Part shown: positions 17,013 through 25,863 of the stretch, one piece after another | How positions within the stretch are numbered: the first letter of the stretch is position 1 | Layout of the letters: every line of letters begins with the position of its first letter | From: Tabrizicola sp. | GTDB lineage: Bacteria > Pseudomonadota > Alphaproteobacteria > Rhodobacterales > Rhodobacteraceae | Direction: 5' to 3' | DNA: 64,000 bases | NCBI RefSeq assembly: GCF_016792905.1 | Contig: NZ_JAEULP010000065.1 | Span: 41,628 to 105,627 of the forward strand | The notes under the pieces: model-generated | The model's input: only the letters and a program-made list of their open reading frames with translations | What the model was told of the DNA's origin: nothing | Database searches by the model: none | Translations under genes and position numbers: made by a program

Positions 17013-18251
17013 ATGAAACTCAAGGACCTCGAAATCTTTGTCGTCGCGCCCCCTTTCCCCGGCTGGGGCGGGCGCTACTGGATCTTCCCGAAGCTCACCA
17101 CCGACACCGGGATCGTTGGCTACGGCGAATGCTATGCCTCGACCGTCGGCCCCAAGGCGATGCGCGCGGTGATCGAGGATGTGTTCGAACGGCACATGCA
17201 GGGCGAGAATCCGGAAAACATCGAGCTGATGTTCCGCCGCGTCTATTCCTCCGGCTTCACCCAGCGCCCCGATCCCACCGTGATGGGTGCCTTTGCGGGG
17301 CTGGAGATCGCCTGTTGGGACATCCTCGGCAAGGCCCGCAACCGGCCGGTCTGGGCGCTCCTTGGCGGGAAGATGAACGACCGCATCCGCAGCTACACCT
17401 ACCTCTACCCGGAACCCGGCCAGGAATCCGCCGAGTTCTGGGTCAGCCCGGAAATGGCCGCCCAAGCCGCCGCCCGCTTCATGGACCTGGGCTTCACCGC
17501 CGTCAAATTCGACCCCGCCGGCCCCTACACCATCCGCGGCGGGCATGAACCGGCAATGTCCGACATCAGCCGCTCCGTCGCCTTCTGCAAGGCGATCCGC
17601 GAGGCGGTGGGCGACCGCGTCGACCTTCTCTTCGGCACCCATGGCCAGTTCACCACGCCGGGCGCGATCCGCCTTGGCCGCGAACTCGAACCCTACAACC
17701 CGCTCTGGTATGAAGAACCCATCCCCCCCGACAACCTCCTCGAATTCGCCGAAGTTGCGAAATCCGTCCGCGTTCCCCTCGCCACAGGTGAGCGCCTGAC
17801 CACCAAGGCCGAATTCGGCACCCTCCTCCGCGCCGGGGGCGTCAAGATCCTGCAACCCGCGCTTGGCCGCGTCGGCGGCATCTGGGAGGCGAAGAAGATC
17901 GCCGCCATGGCCGAAATCTTCAACGCCGAGATGGCCCCGCACCTCTACGCGGGTCCAGTGGAATGGGCCGCCAACGTCCACCTCTCCACCTCGATCCCGA
18001 ACCTCCTGATCGCGGAAACCATCGAGACCGGCGGCGCCTTCCACCAACGGCTCATCCGCAACTCGATCCGCTGGGAAGACGGCTACATCCTGCCCCCCGA
18101 AGCCCCCGGCCTTGGCATCGACTTCGACGAGGATGTCGCCCGCGCCCACCCCTACACCGGCACCGCCCTGCACCTGCAGATGCAGGAGGCACCCTGCGAC
18201 TATCGCCACGGCAACCGCTTCGAAGGCGGCGCCCCCAGCACGCCCACCTGA
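17013..18251 (+). CDS. Mandelate racemase/muconate lactonizing-type enolase superfamily enzyme
   Basis: The product has 412 residues. The N-terminal capping domain includes TDTGIVGYGECYAS; the barrel begins GAFAGLEIACWDILGKARNRPVWALLGG. The barrel has likely base and metal residues in VKFDPAGPY, LLFGTHGQFT, WYEEPIPPDN (metal Glu), ATGERL and MAPHLYAGPVEWAANVHL. Such enzymes abstract a proton next to a carboxylate; this looks like a sugar acid dehydratase (galactonate/arabinonate type), substrate uncertain. GAGGGGACCGCC precedes the chosen ATG; a GTG 39 nt upstream is in frame. The 279-nt stretch before it holds only weak inverted repeats. Confidence 0.85.
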   Translation: MKLKDLEIFVVAPPFPGWGGRYWIFPKLTTDTGIVGYGECYASTVGPKAMRAVIEDVFERHMQGENPENIELMFRRVYSSGFTQRPDPTVMGAFAGLEIACWDILGKARNRPVWALLGGKMNDRIRSYTYLYPEPGQESAEFWVSPEMAAQAAARFMDLGFTAVKFDPAGPYTIRGGHEPAMSDISRSVAFCKAIREAVGDRVDLLFGTHGQFTTPGAIRLGRELEPYNPLWYEEPIPPDNLLEFAEVAKSVRVPLATGERLTTKAEFGTLLRAGGVKILQPALGRVGGIWEAKKIAAMAEIFNAEMAPHLYAGPVEWAANVHLSTSIPNLLIAETIETGGAFHQRLIRNSIRWEDGYILPPEAPGLGIDFDEDVARAHPYTGTALHLQMQEAPCDYRHGNRFEGGAPSTPT

Positions 18252-18319
18252 CCGCCGGATCCGCGGCAGCGCCGTCCGAGTGGCTCGATGCCACGAGGAC
18301 GGCTCTCTGTCTGAAGACA

Positions 18320-18396
18320 TGGCGGGCCCAGGAGGACTCGAACCCCCAACCTCGGACTTAGAAGGTCCTTGCTCTATCCAGTTGAGCTATGAGCCC
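18320..18396 (-). tRNA. tRNA-Arg (anticodon UCU)
   Basis: A 77-nt cloverleaf on the minus strand: acceptor GGGCTCA/TGGGCCC with one G-T pair, D arm GCTC/GAGC with a 9-nt loop, anticodon loop CTTCTAA (anticodon TCT, reads AGA/AGG), T arm GGGGG-TTCGAGT-CCTCC, discriminator G and encoded CCA. The top pair of the anticodon stem is an A27-G43 mismatch. It stands alone between the enolase-superfamily gene and the GNAT gene. Confidence 0.96.
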
Positions 18397-18427
18397 GCGC
18401 CCCCGCCTTTTGGGCCAAGGGAAAGGA

Positions 18428-18898
18428 TCAGGCAAGCACCTTCGTCATGTAGACCGAGTTCGGGTCAAGGACGTATCCCTCGAACGGCGGGCATTCGGTG
18501 AACCCGGCCCGCTCGTAAAGCCGCCGGGCCGGTTCGAACATCGGTTGCGACCCGGTTTCCAGGCTCAGCCGGGTGAACCCCGTCGCAAGCGCCTCGGCCA
18601 TAAGATGCGCCAGCATCGCCCGCGACAACCCGCGCCCGCGCACCTCGGCCAGGACATGCATCGACTTGATCTCGGCATGGCTCGGGTCAATCCGCTTGAA
18701 CGCGCCCATGCCGACCGGTGTGCCCGCCTCGCGCATAACGTAAAAGGCGATCTGCGGCTGGTCGAGCTCCGAGGCATCCATCATGTGAATGCTCTCCGGC
18801 GGGGTATCGGCATGCATGTCGGCTGTATGCCTTTCCATCAGCAGCGCCAGATCAGGGCCGGTCGGCCGCTCGCGCGTGATGGTCAGATCGGGCGCCAT
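18428..18898 (-). CDS. GNAT-family N-acetyltransferase
   Basis: The product has 156 residues. The acetyl-CoA-binding motif A is EIKSMHVLAEVRGRGLSRAMLAHLMAEA, followed by LSLETGSQPMFEPARRLYERAGFTECPPFEGY, typical of GNAT enzymes that acetylate amines or amino acids. Its ATG directly follows the stop of the NDUFS4-like gene (TGAATG) on the same strand, so they are co-transcribed. Substrate unknown. Confidence 0.88.
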   Translation of the reverse strand: MAPDLTITRERPTGPDLALLMERHTADMHADTPPESIHMMDASELDQPQIAFYVMREAGTPVGMGAFKRIDPSHAEIKSMHVLAEVRGRGLSRAMLAHLMAEALATGFTRLSLETGSQPMFEPARRLYERAGFTECPPFEGYVLDPNSVYMTKVLA

Positions 18899-19210
18899 TC
18901 AGTGCGTCCAGGCGCCCTTGCGGTCGGTGGCAAAATTCTCGCCATAGCCGCGCGCACGGATGTTGGCCTTGCGCGGCTTCGGCGCGACGAGGTCAAACTC
19001 CAGCCCCTTCTCGGTGGCATAGGCCTCGGCCGCCTCGCGGGTCTCGAAGCGCAGCCGCACCTGAGCCTGCGTGTCCCCGGACGAGGTCCAGCCCATCAGC
19101 GGGTCCACCTCGCGTTCCGAGGCAGGCGCAAACTCCAGCACCCATTGATGCGTCTTGGCAGTACCGGACTGCATGGCGGTCTTGGCGGGCTGGTAGATGC
19201 GGGCGCGCAT
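18899..19210 (-). CDS. Complex I accessory subunit (NDUFS4/ETC complex I family)
   Basis: The product has 103 residues. [16 protein letters not shown]...[44 protein letters not shown] and [19 protein letters not shown] match the NDUFS4-like accessory subunit of the respiratory NADH dehydrogenase. Alphaproteobacteria share this subunit with mitochondria, where it helps assemble the matrix arm. I use the ATG preceded by GAGG; an in-frame TTG lies 6 nt upstream. First gene of a two-gene unit with the GNAT gene. Confidence 0.92.
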   Translation of the reverse strand: MRARIYQPAKTAMQSGTAKTHQWVLEFAPASEREVDPLMGWTSSGDTQAQVRLRFETREAAEAYATEKGLEFDLVAPKPRKANIRARGYGENFATDRKGAWTH

Positions 19211-19287
19211 GGGCAAATCCTCTGAACCTGCGCCCTGTGTTATTCCGAACGCCGGGCCAAGCGCAAGCGCGAGCTGCGCCGGAAAAG

Positions 19288-19344
19288 GCTGCCGGTCGAC
19301 GTCTGGGAGTGTGGGGTGGGGTAGGGTCGACGCCGACCGGCAGC
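19288..19344. repeat. Inverted repeat with 11-bp arms
   Basis: GCTGCCGGTCG (19288-19298) pairs with CGACCGGCAGC (19334-19344). The long loop contains GTAGGGTCGACGCC, so it may be a rearranged relative of the GTAGGG palindromes. It lies in the 212-nt gap between the NDUFS4-like gene and the methyltransferase; nothing else is visible there. Confidence 0.5.
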
Positions 19345-19422
19345 GGAAGTTGCTGCTTGCCCAGTCAGCATCCCTGAAGCGAAGCGAAAAATCAACCTAA
19401 AGTTGCATTGATTCCCGCGAAA

Positions 19423-20286
19423 TCAGCCGCCACGCCTTTGCAGCAGGCAGATCATGTAGTGGTTGTAGCGGCGAAATGCCTCGGACGTGCGGCTGGTGCC
19501 GGTCAGCCTCTGCATCAGGTTGTCCCGCCGCTTGCGCGACAGGAAGACCCCGACCAGCCGCGCCAGCGCCCAATGCGCGGCGGGCCGTTTGCTGTGGATT
19601 TCATCCGACACGCGAGTGACCCCATGGCCAAGGACGTGGAACAGGGCCTGTTCCAGGTCGATCGAGGGCGCGACTGCGGCCGTGATGTCCTCTTCCGCCG
19701 CGGTATGGAAGGCCGAAGCCGCGACTGTCTCGCGGAAGTTTGTCAGGCGATGCCCGCCCCCCGCCTGCGGCCCTTCGGACCGGCGGCCCTGATAGGCTTC
19801 GGTGCGGAAGCAGTCGGCGATCAGCACCATTCCGCCCGGGGCCAGAAGCTTTGCGCATTTCGGCAGGCTTTCGGACATCGGGATGTACTGGAAACTTTCC
19901 GAGAACAGGCACAGGTCAAAGGGCCCCTGGCCCGGGAACGCCTCGAAAGTGGTCTCATGCACCACCGCCCCCTTCGCCGTCTCGCGGCAGCGCGCCGCCA
20001 GGAAGGGCGAGGGCACGACGATCTCCACCGAATGCCCCAGCGCCAGAAGCTTCTTCGCCGTCTCGCCCGCGCCGCCCCCGATGTCCAGGATGCGCAACGG
20101 TCCCTTGGGCAGATAGCCGAACAGCTTCGCCGTATAGGCATCCTGCGCGGTCCGCAGGTTGCCAGCCGTCACCTCAAGCCCGGTCCACAGCCCGTAATGC
20201 AGGTTCTCGGCGCCGGTCAGCCAGCGGATGAACGCCAGCCCCACGTCCAGGCCGACCGCCCGCGTATCGATCTTCTTCGACATCAT
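19423..20286 (-). CDS. Class I SAM-dependent methyltransferase
   Basis: The product has 287 residues. Motif I is [16 protein letters not shown] (SAM binding), with post-motif residues in [24 protein letters not shown] and [14 protein letters not shown] as in Rossmann-fold methyltransferases. An N-terminal helical part ([23 protein letters not shown]) and a C-terminal helical extension ([30 protein letters not shown]) may bind a lipid-like or large substrate. It is divergent from uvrB with a 132-nt gap. Substrate unknown. Confidence 0.85.
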   Translation of the reverse strand: MMSKKIDTRAVGLDVGLAFIRWLTGAENLHYGLWTGLEVTAGNLRTAQDAYTAKLFGYLPKGPLRILDIGGGAGETAKKLLALGHSVEIVVPSPFLAARCRETAKGAVVHETTFEAFPGQGPFDLCLFSESFQYIPMSESLPKCAKLLAPGGMVLIADCFRTEAYQGRRSEGPQAGGGHRLTNFRETVAASAFHTAAEEDITAAVAPSIDLEQALFHVLGHGVTRVSDEIHSKRPAAHWALARLVGVFLSRKRRDNLMQRLTGTSRTSEAFRRYNHYMICLLQRRGG

Positions 20287-20418
20287 GCACCTCTTGCCCG
20301 TGCCTTAGCCGCTTCGGCCCGCCGCGGCAACGGTTTCGCCGGTCAGGAGGATCAGCCCTTGAAACGGAACAAAAACGGATCAAATCTGTCCTGCCCCGAC
20401 TCTGCCAAGGGACCGGCC

Positions 20419-22602
20419 ATGCCCCACAACAACTCAAACGCCCTGACCGACCGCCCCGACGTCCTGACAAAGCCCAAGCTTGAGGGCGGTCGCCGCTTCG
20501 TCATGCAGACCCCATTCCAGCCTGCCGGGGACCAGCCCACGGCCATCGTCGAACTGACCGCCGGGGTGAATGCAGGCGAGAGGGACCAGGTCCTGCTGGG
20601 CGCGACCGGCACCGGCAAGACCTTCACCATGGCCAAGGTGATCGAGGAAACCCAGCGCCCCGCCATCATCCTGGCGCCCAACAAGACGCTTGCGGCCCAG
20701 CTTTACGGCGAATTCAAGGGCTTCTTTCCCGAAAACGCCGTCGAATACTTCGTCAGCTACTATGACTACTACCAGCCCGAAGCCTATGTCGCCCGCACCG
20801 ACACCTATATCGAGAAGGAATCCCAGATCAACGAACAGATCGACCGGATGCGCCACTCCGCTACCCGGGCGCTTCTGGAACGCGACGACGTTATCATCGT
20901 CGCCTCCGTCTCCTGCATCTACGGCATCGGCTCGGTCGAGACCTATTCGGCGATGACCGTCGACCTGGTCGTCGGCCAGCTATACGACCAGCGCAAGGTG
21001 ATGGCCGACCTCGTCGCCCAGCAGTACCGCCGCCTTGATGGCGCCTTCCAGCGCGGCGCCTTCCGGGTGCGTGGCGACTCCCTGGAAGTCTGGCCCGCCC
21101 ACCTGGAAGACCGCGCCTGGCGCTTCTCCTTCTTCGGCGAGGAGTTGGAGGCGATCACCGAATTCGACCCCCTGACCGGCGCCAAGACCGACAGCTTCAA
21201 GCAGATCCGCATCTACGCCAACAGCCACTACGTCACCCCCCGACCCACGCTGCAACAGGCGATCACCGGCATCAAGGACGAGCTGTTTCACCGCCTCAAG
21301 CAGCTGGAAGCCGAGGGAAAACTACTCGAAGCCCAACGCCTCGAACAGCGCACCCGCTTCGACCTCGAAATGCTGGAGGCCACCGGCTCCTGCGCCGGGA
21401 TCGAGAACTATTCCCGCTATCTCACCGGCCGCGCCCCCGGTGAGCCGCCGCCGACGCTCTTCGAATTCATCCCCGACAATGCCATCGTCTTCGCCGACGA
21501 AAGCCACGTCTCCGTCCCCCAGATCGGCGGCATGTACCGCGGCGACTTCCGCCGCAAGTTCACCCTCGCCGAACACGGCTTCCGCCTCCCCTCCTGCATG
21601 GACAACCGCCCCCTCAAGTTCGAGGAATGGGACGCCATGCGCCCGCAGAGCGTCTTCGTCTCCGCCACCCCGGCGGCCTGGGAGATCGAGCAAACCGGCG
21701 GCGTCTTCACCGAACAGGTGATCCGCCCGACCGGCCTCCTCGACCCCCCCGTCGAAATCCGTCCCGTGGAGATGCAGGTCGACGACCTCCTCGACGAAAT
21801 CCGCAAGGTTTCCGCCCGGGGCCTCCGCACCCTCGTCACCGTCCTGACCAAGCGCATGGCCGAGGACCTGACCGACTACCTGCACGAACAGGGCATCCGG
21901 GTGCGCTACATGCACTCCGACATCGACACGCTGGAACGCATCGAAATCCTCCGCGACCTCCGCCTCGGTGCCTTCGACGCGCTGGTCGGGATCAACCTTC
22001 TGCGCGAGGGTCTGGACATCCCGGAATGCGGGCTGGTGGCGATCCTCGATGCGGATAAAGAGGGCTTCCTGCGCTCGGAAACCTCCCTCATCCAGACCAT
22101 CGGCCGCGCCGCCCGCAACGCCGATGGCCGGGTGATCATGTATGCCGACCGGATCACCGGGTCGATGGAACGCGCGCTGACCGAAACCAACCGCCGCCGC
22201 GAAAAGCAGGAGGCCTACAACCTGGCGCACGGCATCACGCCCGAGACGGTGAAGAAGAACGTCGAGGACGTGCTGGCGGGCCTCTGGCAGGGCGACACCG
22301 ACCAGAGCCGGATCACCACCCGCGTCGACAAGCCGATGGTCGGCCAGAACCTCGCCGCCCATCTGGATGCGCTGCGCACCCAGATGCGCAAGGCGGCGGA
22401 GAACCTGGAATTCGAGGAGGCCGCCCGCCTGCGGGACGAGGTCAAGCGACTGGAGGCGGTGGAACTGGCGGTCGCTGACGACCCGTTTGCGCGGCAGGAG
22501 GCGGTCGAGGAGGCGGTGGTGGAGGCGACGAAGCGGACCGGTCGGAGCACAGGGGGCAGGGCGGGGATGCGGGGTGGGAAACGGTCGAGGGGGCGGAGGT
22601 AG
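20419..22602 (+). CDS. uvrB: UvrABC excision nuclease subunit B
   Basis: UvrB is the damage-verifying helicase-like subunit of nucleotide excision repair; it is loaded by UvrA and recruits UvrC. The product has 727 residues. Walker A is [10 protein letters not shown], the beta-hairpin is [11 protein letters not shown], helicase motifs include [24 protein letters not shown] and QTIGRAARN, and the C-terminal UVR motif ([23 protein letters not shown]) binds UvrC. I start at MPHNNSNAL, preceded by AAGGGA. The C-terminal tail after the UVR motif is Arg/Gly-rich. The stop codon TAG is part of a GTAGGG palindrome. Confidence 0.97.
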   Translation: MPHNNSNALTDRPDVLTKPKLEGGRRFVMQTPFQPAGDQPTAIVELTAGVNAGERDQVLLGATGTGKTFTMAKVIEETQRPAIILAPNKTLAAQLYGEFKGFFPENAVEYFVSYYDYYQPEAYVARTDTYIEKESQINEQIDRMRHSATRALLERDDVIIVASVSCIYGIGSVETYSAMTVDLVVGQLYDQRKVMADLVAQQYRRLDGAFQRGAFRVRGDSLEVWPAHLEDRAWRFSFFGEELEAITEFDPLTGAKTDSFKQIRIYANSHYVTPRPTLQQAITGIKDELFHRLKQLEAEGKLLEAQRLEQRTRFDLEMLEATGSCAGIENYSRYLTGRAPGEPPPTLFEFIPDNAIVFADESHVSVPQIGGMYRGDFRRKFTLAEHGFRLPSCMDNRPLKFEEWDAMRPQSVFVSATPAAWEIEQTGGVFTEQVIRPTGLLDPPVEIRPVEMQVDDLLDEIRKVSARGLRTLVTVLTKRMAEDLTDYLHEQGIRVRYMHSDIDTLERIEILRDLRLGAFDALVGINLLREGLDIPECGLVAILDADKEGFLRSETSLIQTIGRAARNADGRVIMYADRITGSMERALTETNRRREKQEAYNLAHGITPETVKKNVEDVLAGLWQGDTDQSRITTRVDKPMVGQNLAAHLDALRTQMRKAAENLEFEEAARLRDEVKRLEAVELAVADDPFARQEAVEEAVVEATKRTGRSTGGRAGMRGGKRSRGRR

Positions 22603-22620
22603 GGCGGGAAATTTGCCCGC
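22599..22620. repeat. GTAGGG palindrome containing the uvrB stop codon (family member 4)
   Basis: The element begins GTAGGGCGGG and ends TTTGCCCGC; arms GCGGG/CCCGC enclose AAATTTG. The TAG at 22600-22602 is the uvrB stop codon. Confidence 0.6.
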
Positions 22621-22649
22621 GCGCTCCGAAACGTGGGTAGCAAGCGCGG

Positions 22650-22667
22650 GGTGGGTGCCAACCCGCC
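22650..22667. repeat. GGTGGGT palindrome (family member 5)
   Basis: GGTGGGTGCCAACCCGCC forms a 7-bp stem with one G-T pair. It lacks the exact GTAGGG head but has the same GGTGGGNGCCAACCC core as the copy at 23595-23616. It lies in the 258-nt gap between uvrB and the DUF72 gene, which holds three such palindromes and no gene. Confidence 0.5.
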
Positions 22668-22762
22668 ATCCCCGTCACCTTTGCACGCAACCGTCGCGCC
22701 GTCCTCTCATCCCCGCTTCCGCGCGAATGACAGATTGCAGGGTGCGCTAACGCGCCCCACCC

Positions 22763-22784
22763 GTAGGTCGGGCTTCAGACCGAC
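22763..22784. repeat. GTAGGT palindrome (family member 6)
   Basis: GTAGGTCGGGCTTCAGACCGAC: arms GTCGG/CCGAC with an 8-nt loop, same head as the copy at 5142-5163. Confidence 0.55.
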
Positions 22785-22860
22785 TCCCCGCCGCTCATCA
22801 AATCCCCACCGCATCCCCCCCGAAACCCGCTACACTCCCCCCACTCACAGGAGAACCCCC

Positions 22861-23598
22861 ATGCCCCATCCCATCCGCATCGGCGTCGGCGGCTGGACCT
22901 TTGAGCCCTGGCGGAGCACCTTCTTCCCGCCGGGCCTCCGCCAAGCCGAGGAACTCCACTTCGCCTCCCGCGCCCTGACCACGATCGAGGTCAACGGCAC
23001 CTACTACGGCACCCAGAAGCCCGAGACCTTCGCCAAATGGGCGAAGGAAACCCCCGATGGTTTCGTCTTCACCCTCAAGGCCCCCCGCTTCGCCACCGCC
23101 CGCCGCGTGCTGGCCGAAGGGACCGAGTCGATTACCCGCTTTCTCGCCTCGGGCCTGACCGAGTTGGGCCCCAAGCTCGGCCCGATCAACTGGCAACTGC
23201 CGCCGACCAAGAAATTCGATCCCGCCGATGTCGCGGCCTTCCTCGACTTCCTGCCCGACCGGCTGGAGGGCCTTCCCCTCCGCCATGCCATCGAGGCCCG
23301 GCACGACAGTTTCGCCTGCGACGAGTTCACCACGCTCCTGCGCGACCGCAACATTGCCGCCATCCAGGCCGAAGACACCGACTATCCCCTGATCGACGCG
23401 GCTACCGCCCCCTTCGCCTATCTCCGCATCATGGGCACCCGCGAAGCCGAGCCGCTCGGCTACTCCGAAGCCGACCTCGACCGCTGGGCCACCCGCCTGC
23501 GCGACATGGCCGCCGCGCGGGAGGTCTTCCTTTTCGTCATCTCCGGCCACAAGGCAGCCAACCCCGCCGCCGCCCTGGCCCTGATCCAAAGGTTGTAG
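22861..23598 (+). CDS. DUF72 family protein
   Basis: The product has 245 residues of the DUF72/YecE family, a TIM-barrel-like fold of unknown function. Typical parts are IRIGVGGWTFEPWRSTFFPPGL, TTIEVNGTYYGTQKPETFAKWAKETPDGFVFTLKAPRF, and VFLFVISGHKAANPAAALALIQ near the end. It is often near DNA repair genes; here it follows uvrB. The ATG is preceded by CAGGAGAA. Its stop codon TAG is again inside a GTAGGG palindrome. Confidence 0.9.
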   Translation: MPHPIRIGVGGWTFEPWRSTFFPPGLRQAEELHFASRALTTIEVNGTYYGTQKPETFAKWAKETPDGFVFTLKAPRFATARRVLAEGTESITRFLASGLTELGPKLGPINWQLPPTKKFDPADVAAFLDFLPDRLEGLPLRHAIEARHDSFACDEFTTLLRDRNIAAIQAEDTDYPLIDAATAPFAYLRIMGTREAEPLGYSEADLDRWATRLRDMAAAREVFLFVISGHKAANPAAALALIQRL

Positions 23599-23616
23599 GG
23601 TGGGCGCCAACCCACC
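23595..23616. repeat. GTAGGG palindrome containing the DUF72 gene stop codon (family member 7)
   Basis: GTAGGGTGGGCGCCAACCCACC: GGTGGG/CCCACC-type arms, with TAG at 23596-23598 serving as the stop codon of the DUF72 gene. Confidence 0.65.
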
Positions 23617-23625
23617 TCCAATGCC

Positions 23626-23913
23626 TCACTCGACCAGCACGATATCCTCCTCCCCGGCGCGGAGGCTCGCGATCTCGTGGCAGGTGACGACCTCGCTTTC
23701 CCGCTCCTCCCAGTAGCGCGGATCGGCCAGCACCGTTTCGGGCAGGCGGTCCTTGAGGAACACCCGGCGTTTCTGTCGCTTCACCGTGATCTCGAAGCGG
23801 TTCGACCTGAGCCGCGCCCCGGGCCGCAGAAACCCCTCGCGCAGCGCGTCCGCCCGCTCCTGCAAGCGCCTGATCTCGGCCTTCAGCCGCGCAAATTCAT
23901 CCACCGGGTCCAT
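23626..23913 (-). CDS. Small charged hypothetical protein with coiled coil
   Basis: The product has 95 residues from the ATG preceded by GGAGGT at 5 nt; a longer open frame upstream has no support. The N-terminus DEFARLKAEIRRLQERADALREGFL is a predicted coiled coil. The rest (NRFEITVKRQKRRVFLKDRLPETVLADPRYWEERESEVVTCHEI) is charged and beta-like. No signal or membrane segment. I do not recognise a family. It is convergent with the DUF72 gene, 27 nt apart. Confidence 0.6.
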   Translation of the reverse strand: MDPVDEFARLKAEIRRLQERADALREGFLRPGARLRSNRFEITVKRQKRRVFLKDRLPETVLADPRYWEERESEVVTCHEIASLRAGEEDIVLVE

Positions 23914-23989
23914 GCCGCACCTCCGCAGTCGCCGCCCATGGGCCAGTCTCGCCAAGAGACGTTGCTGCCAGGTTAACGCTATTCGAAAC

Positions 23990-24047
23990 GTAGGGGGCAA
24001 TCTGCCCAGACCGCGTCGGGCAGGTGGCCAGATCGCCTCCGCCCCCC
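23990..24047. repeat. Decayed long GTAGGG palindrome (family member 8)
   Basis: It begins GTAGGGGGCAATCTGCCC, nearly the same as the left half of the perfect copy at 224-274 (GTAGGGTGGCAATCTGCCC), and continues with GGGCAGGTGGCCAGATCGCC, an imperfect reverse complement. It lies in the 256-nt gap 23914-24169, which otherwise holds only purine-rich GGAAGACG direct repeats (about 24098-24122). Confidence 0.5.
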
Positions 24048-24169
24048 GATTCGCAATGCAGGGTTAACGCCCTCCCGTCACCCCGTGCGCAGAGACGGAA
24101 GGAAGACGCGAGGAAGACGGGAAAAAGACCGCGAAGCCCGACCTAACCCCTTGACTTAACACGCCGCGC

Positions 24170-24487
24170 TCAGAAAACCCCCGTCACCTCGTACATCACC
24201 GGCTCGAACCCCCGGCACAGCTCGTTGATCTTCCGGTTCCGCTCCCGCATCTCGGGCGTCCGCAGCATCGCCTGGTAATCCTCCCGCCGCTTCCATTGCG
24301 AGTAGTTGCAGACCCGCGTCCTTGCATCGTTCATGTGCAGCCCCGCCGCGAGGAACCCCGGCTGGCGGCTGATGCAGTCGCGGTAGGCATCCTCCAGCGC
24401 CTCGACCAGGTCGAAGGCCATGGCGGGCGTGGTCTCGAAGGTGGTGATGACGGTTTGTCCTTGGAAATCCTTGACAATCTTGGGCAT
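24170..24487 (-). CDS. Antibiotic biosynthesis monooxygenase-domain (ABM) protein
   Basis: The product has 105 residues of the dimeric alpha-beta barrel type: VITTFETTPAMAFDLVEALEDAYRDCISRQPGFLAAGLHMNDARTRVCNYSQWKRREDYQAML. The pattern of residues before 'QPGF..' and 'YSQW' is typical of ABM-domain proteins, which include heme-degrading and quinone-forming enzymes, many of unknown role. GGGGAGG precedes the ATG. It is divergent from a tiny membrane protein gene 48 nt away. Confidence 0.78.
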   Translation of the reverse strand: MPKIVKDFQGQTVITTFETTPAMAFDLVEALEDAYRDCISRQPGFLAAGLHMNDARTRVCNYSQWKRREDYQAMLRTPEMRERNRKINELCRGFEPVMYEVTGVF

Positions 24488-24535
24488 GTGGGCCTCCCCT
24501 TTCCGGGAAGGATGCCATGAACGGGGGCCGAAGGC

Positions 24536-24721
24536 ATGAAGTTTCTCGATCCGAACGACCCGTTTTTCGCGAAACCCTGGGTGCGCTGGGTGACGGTCCT
24601 TCTGCCGCTGGGCTGGGGGCTGGTCGAGCTTTGGCAGGGCTCGCCGTTCTGGGGGGTGCTGTTCCTGGCCGCCGGGGGCTATGCAGGCTGGCAGCTATTC
24701 TTCAACCGCAAGTCCGACTAG
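24536..24721 (+). CDS. Small membrane protein, two predicted helices
   Basis: The product has 61 residues: FLDPNDPFFAKPWVRW, then hydrophobic VTVLLPLGWGLVELW and FWGVLFLAAGGYAGWQLFF, ending NRKSD. It fits a small inner membrane protein with two short helices or one hairpin. Its 3' end overlaps the stop of the convergent zinc-ribbon gene by 4 nt. Similar short proteins are common in Rhodobacteraceae, but the function is unknown. Confidence 0.65.
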   Translation: MKFLDPNDPFFAKPWVRWVTVLLPLGWGLVELWQGSPFWGVLFLAAGGYAGWQLFFNRKSD

Positions 24722-25854
24722 TCCATCCACTCCGGCCGGGGCAGGTTCAGCGCCTCGGGATCGGAAAGATACACAGCGCCAAGTGCCAGAATTGCAACGA
24801 AAATCACCGCGAAGGCGATCTTCCAGACCGACCAGGGCCGCTCGCCCTGAACCTCTCCGGTCTGGCCGTTGACCAGGAAGCGGTAGCTCTTGCCGTTGTA
24901 CTTGTAGGCCGCCATCCAGATCGGCAGAAGGATGTGCTTGAAGGTCTGGTCCGACCAGTCCGTGTCGACGTTGTGCACCCGCTGCTCGTCCCCGCCGATG
25001 TCGCGGCGGACGTCCTGAAGGATCACGTTCGACATGCGGTCGCGGGCCTCGTCGTCGCCGTCGGCCAATGAGACGGTGTAGCCCTCGGCCTGGAATCCGG
25101 CAAGGAATTCAGGGTTGTAGGGCACCAACGCGCCCAGGTCCCAGGGGGTCAACTCGTCCCCCAGCCGCTCGGGCAGGCTGCGCGAGGCCATGATCAGCAC
25201 GTCATCGAAATCCCGCGCGACATGGCCCGAGGTGGAATACCAGCGGGTATGACGGACCTGTTCCTGCCGCGTCTCCATCCGGCCGTTGACCCGGACCTGC
25301 ACGGTCCGCGTCTCGTAATAATACTCGCCGCGTTCGCCGGTGTAGCGGCTGGAGGTGTCTGCGTCGAAGGTCCAGAATGGCACATAGACCCCGTTCAGTG
25401 CCCGGCCTTTGCGGGCGTATTCCAGCAGGGTCCCCGGCGCGAACCACAGGCTGCCCATCCAGGCCACCATCGCCCTGCGCGCCTCGGGTTCGGTCAGGAC
25501 GAAGGGCACCAGCGCCTGTGGCTTGATGTGGCGCTCGCTGCCGGTGTCCAGCACCACGGGCGTATCGCAGAACGGGCATTCGGTGGCATGGGTGGCCCCG
25601 CTGATTTCCACCTTGGCGCCGCAGTTCGGGCAAGAGGTGGTGCGCACCTCGACCATCTCGCCGCTGCCAAGGTCGTCGCGCAATCCGCGAGCCAGATCAA
25701 GCTCTTGCAGCGCCCGCGCGCGGGTCCTCGGGGCTTCGGCGGGGATGTCCTGGACATGGCCGCAATGGTCGCAGACCAGGCGCGTCTGGCCCGGCGCGAA
25801 GCGCAGTTGCGCCCCGCACTGCTCGCAGGGCCAGCGGTATTCGTCCTGCGGCAT
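24718..25854 (-). CDS. Zinc-ribbon protein with C-terminal membrane anchor
   Basis: The product has 378 residues. Two zinc ribbons lie at the N-terminus: C10-x2-C13...C28-x2-C31 and C75-x2-C78...C93-x2-C96 (the second, CPNCGAKVEISG...CPFC, is TFIIB-like). A conserved middle part (YVPFWTFDADTSSRYTGERGEYYYET) follows, and one transmembrane helix near the C-terminus (VWKIAFAVIFVAILALGAVYL). It is the last gene of the five-gene TelA/XpaC/SPFH operon, 9 nt after the SPFH gene. Relatives occur next to SPFH 'virion core' proteins; function unknown. Confidence 0.8.
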   Translation of the reverse strand: MPQDEYRWPCEQCGAQLRFAPGQTRLVCDHCGHVQDIPAEAPRTRARALQELDLARGLRDDLGSGEMVEVRTTSCPNCGAKVEISGATHATECPFCDTPVVLDTGSERHIKPQALVPFVLTEPEARRAMVAWMGSLWFAPGTLLEYARKGRALNGVYVPFWTFDADTSSRYTGERGEYYYETRTVQVRVNGRMETRQEQVRHTRWYSTSGHVARDFDDVLIMASRSLPERLGDELTPWDLGALVPYNPEFLAGFQAEGYTVSLADGDDEARDRMSNVILQDVRRDIGGDEQRVHNVDTDWSDQTFKHILLPIWMAAYKYNGKSYRFLVNGQTGEVQGERPWSVWKIAFAVIFVAILALGAVYLSDPEALNLPRPEWMD

Positions 25855-25863
25855 GGTCGGGCG

